Below, piece after piece: positions 60,475 to 64,000 of a stretch of 64,000 nt of DNA. Within the stretch, counting starts at the first letter, position 1. Every line of letters begins with the position of its first letter. The stretch lies in NCBI GenBank assembly GCA_023435335.1, contig JAEYRU010000231.1:1-64000 (forward strand). The letters run 5' to 3'. A model generated the notes under the pieces. That model did not search any database, was not told where the DNA came from, and saw only the letters and a program-made list of their open reading frames with translations. Both the position numbers and the translations under genes were made by a program. Origin of the DNA: Pseudomonadota bacterium (GTDB lineage: Bacteria; Pseudomonadota; Alphaproteobacteria; Rhizobiales; Rhizobiaceae).

Positions 60475-61208
60475 CTGAAGGCGCAAATCCCGCAGTCCTG
60501 CCCTTCGTGGACGAGGAAGACGACGCATTCGCGTCCGACAACCCCGCGGTCCGCCTGCATATGGCCGAAGCCGTGCGGATGGCCGAAGCGATTGTGTTCG
60601 CATCGGCAGAGCCGGTCAGCGACAAGCAGCTCAGGCAGCGGCTTCCGGACGGGCTGGATGTGGCGGCGATCATGGCCGAGCTGCGCCAGATCTACGAGAG
60701 GCGCGGCGTGAACCTCGTGCGCGTGGGCGACGCCTGGGCCTTCCGCACTGCCGGCGACCTGGCTTTCCTGATGAGCAGAGACTCGATCCAGCAGAAGAAG
60801 CTGTCGAGGCCGGCACTCGAAATGCTCGCCATCATCGCCTACCACCAGCCGGTAACCCGCGCCGAGATCGAGGAAATCAGGGGCGTCGAGACGTCCAAGG
60901 GCACAATAGACACCCTCATGGAGACGGGCTGGGTCCGCATGCGAGGGCGCCGGCGCTCGCCCGGCCGTCCCGTCACCTATGGCACGACGGAGGCTTTCCT
61001 CGACCATTTCGGGCTCGAGGAGCTGCGTGACCTGCCGGGTATGGATGAACTGAAGGGCGCCGGCCTGCTGTCCACGCGGATGCCGTCCAATTTCTCCGTC
61101 CCGCTGCCGCCGGCCGACGGCGAGATGCTGACCGAAGACGAGGATCCGCTCACCGATATCGACCTCGAGGAACTCGGGCTGTTGACACCCCGCGCGCAGG
61201 ATGATTGA
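60471..61208 (+). CDS. scpB: Segregation and condensation protein B
   Basis: The 245-residue protein has the two winged-helix domains of ScpB. The signature is RPALEMLAIIAYHQPVTRAE followed by IRGVETSKGTIDTLMETGW and GRPVTYGTTEAFLDHFGL. It dimerises and joins the SMC-ScpA ring. It is translationally coupled to scpA (ATGA overlap). An acidic C-terminal tail of about 40 residues (EDEDPLTDIDLEELG) follows the core. Confidence 0.94.
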   Translation: MTEGANPAVLPFVDEEDDAFASDNPAVRLHMAEAVRMAEAIVFASAEPVSDKQLRQRLPDGLDVAAIMAELRQIYERRGVNLVRVGDAWAFRTAGDLAFLMSRDSIQQKKLSRPALEMLAIIAYHQPVTRAEIEEIRGVETSKGTIDTLMETGWVRMRGRRRSPGRPVTYGTTEAFLDHFGLEELRDLPGMDELKGAGLLSTRMPSNFSVPLPPADGEMLTEDEDPLTDIDLEELGLLTPRAQDD

Positions 61209-61260
61209 CGAGTTCCCCTTGGCTGCAGGCCATCGCCTGCGGCGCTGACAGGGAACGTTG

Positions 61261-62364
61261 ATGACCGACAGGGCACAGAATGCGGCGCGCGTGACCGCAG
61301 GCGTGACCTTTGCCGCGCGGCTTTCCTTCGAGGATATCCATCATCGCTTCTCGCCGGATGCAGTGACGCTCCGCGGCGTCACACTGTCGGCCGAGCCGGG
61401 AGAAGTGCTCTGCCTGCTGGGGCCGTCCGGCTCGGGCAAGACCACGCTGCTCAGGATCGCCGCCGGCATCGAGGCGCAGACATCGGGACGCGTACTGCTC
61501 AATGAGCGCGAAATCGCCGGCCCGTCCGTCTTCCTGCCCCCCGAGAAACGCTCTGTCGGCCTGGTCTTCCAGGATTTCGCACTGTTTCCGCACCTCACGA
61601 TCCTCGAGAACGTCCGTTTCGGCCTCACCGCGCTGTCGCGCGAGGAGGCGCAGCGCGAGGCGCTGATCTCGCTGCAGCGGGTAGGGCTGGAGGACTACGC
61701 GAACGCCTATCCGCACGTGCTGTCGGGCGGCGAGCAGCAACGTGTGGCGCTCGCCCGCGCCATGGCGCCGCGGCCGGCGGTGCTTCTGATGGACGAGCCC
61801 TTTTCCGGCCTCGATTCCAGGTTAAAGGACAGCGTACGGGCGGAGACGCTCGACCTTCTGCGCCACAGCCGCGCGACCGCGATCGTGGTGACCCACGATG
61901 CGGAGGAGGCGATGCGGCTGGGCGACCGTATTGCATTGCTGCGCGGCGGGGCGCTTGTGCAGGTAGGAACCGCCGAGGAGCTCTATAACAGGCCGGCCAA
62001 TCTGTTCGCGGCGGCCTTCTTTTCGGAGCTCAACGTGTTTTCGACGATCGCCTCCGGCGGTACCGCGGAAACGCCCGTCGGGCGCGTCGGGGCGCCGGGA
62101 TTTGCGGACGGCACGCCGGTTTCGGTGGCCCTCAGGCTCTCCGGGTTCGACGTGTCGGAAAGCCAAGGCGAAATCCAGGCCCGGGTGCTGTCGCGGCGGT
62201 TTCTCGGGGTGGTGGAACTGCTCGAACTGGCGGTTCCCGGTACCGAGACGCCGGTACGGGCACGCGTGCGCTGCGGCGCATTGTCCGCCGGCAGGCGCGA
62301 CATATGGCTCACCACGCGCCGGCAGGACCTGCTTGTATTTGAAAGACGCGACGAAAACGCATAA
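61261..62364 (+). CDS. Lone ABC transporter ATPase, FbpC/PotA-like
   Basis: The 367-residue ATPase has Walker A GPSGSGKTT (near 52-60), Q-loop VFQDFALFPHL, signature LSGGEQQRVALARAM, Walker B VLLMDEPFSGLD and the switch His in VVTHDAEEAM. Residues about 260-367 form a TOBE-like regulatory domain. This resembles iron(III), thiamine or polyamine importer ATPases. No permease or binding protein is nearby; it sits 52 bases after scpB and 35 before tatA. The start at 61261 follows AGGGA; a TTG lies three bases upstream. Confidence 0.9.
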   Translation: MTDRAQNAARVTAGVTFAARLSFEDIHHRFSPDAVTLRGVTLSAEPGEVLCLLGPSGSGKTTLLRIAAGIEAQTSGRVLLNEREIAGPSVFLPPEKRSVGLVFQDFALFPHLTILENVRFGLTALSREEAQREALISLQRVGLEDYANAYPHVLSGGEQQRVALARAMAPRPAVLLMDEPFSGLDSRLKDSVRAETLDLLRHSRATAIVVTHDAEEAMRLGDRIALLRGGALVQVGTAEELYNRPANLFAAAFFSELNVFSTIASGGTAETPVGRVGAPGFADGTPVSVALRLSGFDVSESQGEIQARVLSRRFLGVVELLELAVPGTETPVRARVRCGALSAGRRDIWLTTRRQDLLVFERRDENA

Positions 62365-62399
62365 ATCAATCGAGACGAACTCCAAAGAGAGACACGATC

Positions 62400-62621
62400 A
62401 TGGGTAGTTTTTCCATCTGGCACTGGCTGATCGTTCTGGTCGTCGTGCTGCTGCTCTTCGGCCGGGGCAAGATTCCCGAGCTGATGGGCGACATGGCGAA
62501 GGGCATCAAGAGCTTCAAGAAGGGCATGTCCGATGAGGACGAGACGCCCAGCGCCAAGACCGTTGAGCATCGCGCGGACGAGCCGGTCAAGACGCCCAAG
62601 CAGAAGGCGCGCGAGACCTGA
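62400..62621 (+). CDS. tatA: Sec-independent translocase protein TatA
   Basis: The 73-residue protein has a short N-terminal membrane helix (FSIWHWLIVLVVVLLLFG), the invariant FGRGKIPELMGDMAKGIKSF amphipathic helix and a charged tail. It polymerises to form the passage for folded twin-arginine substrates. It begins the tatA-tatB-tatC group; tatB starts 51 bases later. Confidence 0.95.
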   Translation: MGSFSIWHWLIVLVVVLLLFGRGKIPELMGDMAKGIKSFKKGMSDEDETPSAKTVEHRADEPVKTPKQKARET

Positions 62622-62672
62622 TTCTCGCGGCTGGCGCGCGTCCGGCCTGTCGCCTGAGCGGAAGCACAAGCC

Positions 62673-63194
62673 ATGTTTGATCTCGGCTGGACCGAAATGC
62701 TGGTGATCGCGATCGTCCTGATCGTGGTGGTCGGACCGAAAGATTTGCCGCGCATGCTGCGCACTTTCGGCCGCACCACGTCCAAGATGCGCGCGATGGC
62801 AGGCGATTTCCGCAAGCAGTTCGACGAAGCACTGAAGGAGGCGGAACTCGACGAGGTGAGGAATCTCGCCAGCGACGTGCGCAAGCTTAATCCGACTGCT
62901 GACATCAAGAAGGCGCTCAACCCGATGCAGAAGGCTGCCGAGGACGTGCGCGCCGGCATCGACGCAGCCATGAAGCCGGCGGCGAAGACGGAAGCCACTC
63001 CGGCCGAACCCGCCAAGGCCGGCGCTGCTGCCATGCCCGGTGAAGCGGCGAAGACGGCAGCCGCATCCTTGAAGAACGGCCACGACACCTCGGCGCAGCC
63101 TCCTGCGGTCAAGCCTGCCGCCAGGACGGCGAAGCCGGCCGCATCGACCCCCGCGAAGAAGAAGGCCGCCCCCAAGGCGGGCACGAAGGAGTGA
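62673..63194 (+). CDS. tatB: Sec-independent translocase protein TatB
   Basis: The 173-residue protein begins MFDLGWTEMLVIAIVLIVVVGPKDLPRML, the TatB helix-glycine-proline pattern with Glu8. An amphipathic helix and a long Ala/Lys/Pro-rich disordered tail (about 105-173) follow. It forms the receptor complex with TatC. Its stop overlaps the tatC GTG start by 4 bases. Confidence 0.94.
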   Translation: MFDLGWTEMLVIAIVLIVVVGPKDLPRMLRTFGRTTSKMRAMAGDFRKQFDEALKEAELDEVRNLASDVRKLNPTADIKKALNPMQKAAEDVRAGIDAAMKPAAKTEATPAEPAKAGAAAMPGEAAKTAAASLKNGHDTSAQPPAVKPAARTAKPAASTPAKKKAAPKAGTKE

Positions 63195-64000
63195 GCGCCG
63201 AAGACGAAGACATCGACTCCTCGTCGGCGCCCCTTATGGAGCACCTGATCGAGTTGCGCCGCCGCCTGATGTGGGCGATCGGCGGCTTCTTCGTCGCGTT
63301 TCTCGTCTGCTTCTTCTTCGCCAAGCAGTTGTTCATCCTGCTGGTGATCCCGTTCCAGTGGGCGACGGAATGGGCAGGACTCGACCCGACCAAGGTCGAT
63401 CTCATCTACACCGCCCCGCAGGAATTCTTCTTCACCCAGATCAAGCTGGGCGCCTTCGGCGGTCTTGTGCTCGCCTTTCCGCTGATCGCCGCGCAGATAT
63501 ACAAGTTCGTCGCGCCTGGGCTTTACCGAAATGAGCGCGCCGCGTTCCGGCCGTTCCTCGTCGCCACGCCGATCCTGTTCCTGATCGGGGCCGCGCTTGT
63601 CTATTTCTTCTTCACCCCGATGGTCATGTGGTTCTTCCTGTCGATGCAGCAGGTCGGACCCGACAACGAGATTCAGATATCGCTGTTGCCGCGCGTGTCG
63701 GAGTATCTCGGCCTCATCATGACGCTGATCTTCTCCTTTGGGCTGGTTTTCCAGCTTCCGGTGGTAACGACGCTGATGGCGCGCGTCGGTCTGCTGACCT
63801 CGGCGGGGCTGGCAGACAAGCGCAAGTACGCCATCGTGATCGCCTTCGTGGTTGCTGCGGTGCTGACCCCGCCCGATCCCATCAGCCAGCTTGGCTTGGC
63901 GCTGCCCACCATCCTGCTCTACGAGGTCTCAATCTGGCTAGCCCGCCGCGTCGAGCGCAACCGCGCCGCTGCCGAGGCGAAGAAGCAGCGCGAGGAAGAA
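63191..64000 (+). CDS. tatC: Sec-independent translocase protein TatC (3' end outside window)
   Basis: The frame starts at GTG at 63191, overlapping the tatB stop (GTGA). It stays open for 270 codons to the window edge, so the gene is cut at its 3' end. Visible features are MEHLIELRRRLMW (the conserved N-terminal E and R residues), FFFTQIKLGAFGG and the late TPPDPISQLGLALPTILLYE. Six hydrophobic helices fit TatC, which recognises twin-arginine signals. A basic, Glu/Lys-rich tail (AAAEAKKQREEE) is still running at the edge. Confidence 0.96.
   Translation, partial: MSAEDEDIDSSSAPLMEHLIELRRRLMWAIGGFFVAFLVCFFFAKQLFILLVIPFQWATEWAGLDPTKVDLIYTAPQEFFFTQIKLGAFGGLVLAFPLIAAQIYKFVAPGLYRNERAAFRPFLVATPILFLIGAALVYFFFTPMVMWFFLSMQQVGPDNEIQISLLPRVSEYLGLIMTLIFSFGLVFQLPVVTTLMARVGLLTSAGLADKRKYAIVIAFVVAAVLTPPDPISQLGLALPTILLYEVSIWLARRVERNRAAAEAKKQREEE

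Overview
The window looks like a chromosomal segment of a high-GC alphaproteobacterium of the order Hyphomicrobiales (Rhizobiales), most likely the Mesorhizobium/Phyllobacteriaceae neighbourhood. The evidence is a secreted ExoR-type Sel1-repeat protein, a PopZ-like polar organiser beside valS, a DUF6481-like charged protein, periplasmic Tat-exported enzymes, and the gene order dgt-argS-SPOR-nagZ-scpA-scpB-...-tatA-tatB-tatC. Base composition and codon use look uniform throughout. I see no insertion sequence, integrase, prophage or CRISPR array. The taxonomic call is inference from gene content.

Layout. 0-4.6 kb: small housekeeping and hypothetical genes (membrane protein, tandem universal stress protein, CinA-type domain protein, alpha/beta hydrolase, cysteine-cluster protein) and tRNA-Leu(TAA). 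4.7-15.3 kb: an accessory uptake and catabolism locus. A divergent AraC-type regulator faces seven tightly packed genes: an RbsC-type permease, a periplasmic binding protein, a second permease fused to a strictosidine-synthase/SMP-30-like beta-propeller, a free-standing second propeller, a double ABC ATPase, an acyl-CoA synthetase and an enoyl-CoA hydratase. The genes suggest import of a small molecule, possible lactone or ester hydrolysis, CoA activation and beta-oxidation-like breakdown; the substrate cannot be read from sequence. 15.4-15.9 kb: two very small membrane proteins separated by two strong RNA hairpins, the second burying the ribosome binding site of a 34-residue protein. 15.9-22.7 kb: a TAXI-type TRAP transporter with a two-component system (DctB/DctD-like) on the minus strand.

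22.8-41 kb: adenine deaminase, TrkH potassium transporter, exported carbonic anhydrase, RhlE-like RNA helicase, MFS transporter, a cysteine synthase / alanyl-tRNA editing / mercaptopyruvate sulfurtransferase / GNAT run, an OmpA-domain protein, an exported GH10 xylanase, alanine dehydrogenase with a divergent Lrp regulator, and an exported CpdB-type nucleotidase. 41-46 kb: small proteins, tRNA-Asn(GTT), tRNA-Cys(GCA), a Pcm-like methyltransferase, TolC and PopZ. 46-64 kb: core genes valS, exoR, xthA, an NCS2 purine/uracil permease, erpA, dgt, argS, a large SPOR-domain protein, nagZ, scpA, scpB, a lone ABC ATPase, tatA, tatB and tatC (cut by the window edge).

Several exported proteins here (carbonic anhydrase, OmpA-domain protein, xylanase, CpdB) carry twin-arginine-like leaders, so the tatABC genes at the right edge may serve genes elsewhere in the window. 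The most interesting points are the permease-propeller fusion and its catabolic operon, the Shine-Dalgarno-sequestering hairpin before the 34-residue membrane protein, the GAFAGA variant in the sigma-54-type response regulator, and the isolated ABC ATPase gene between scpB and tatA.
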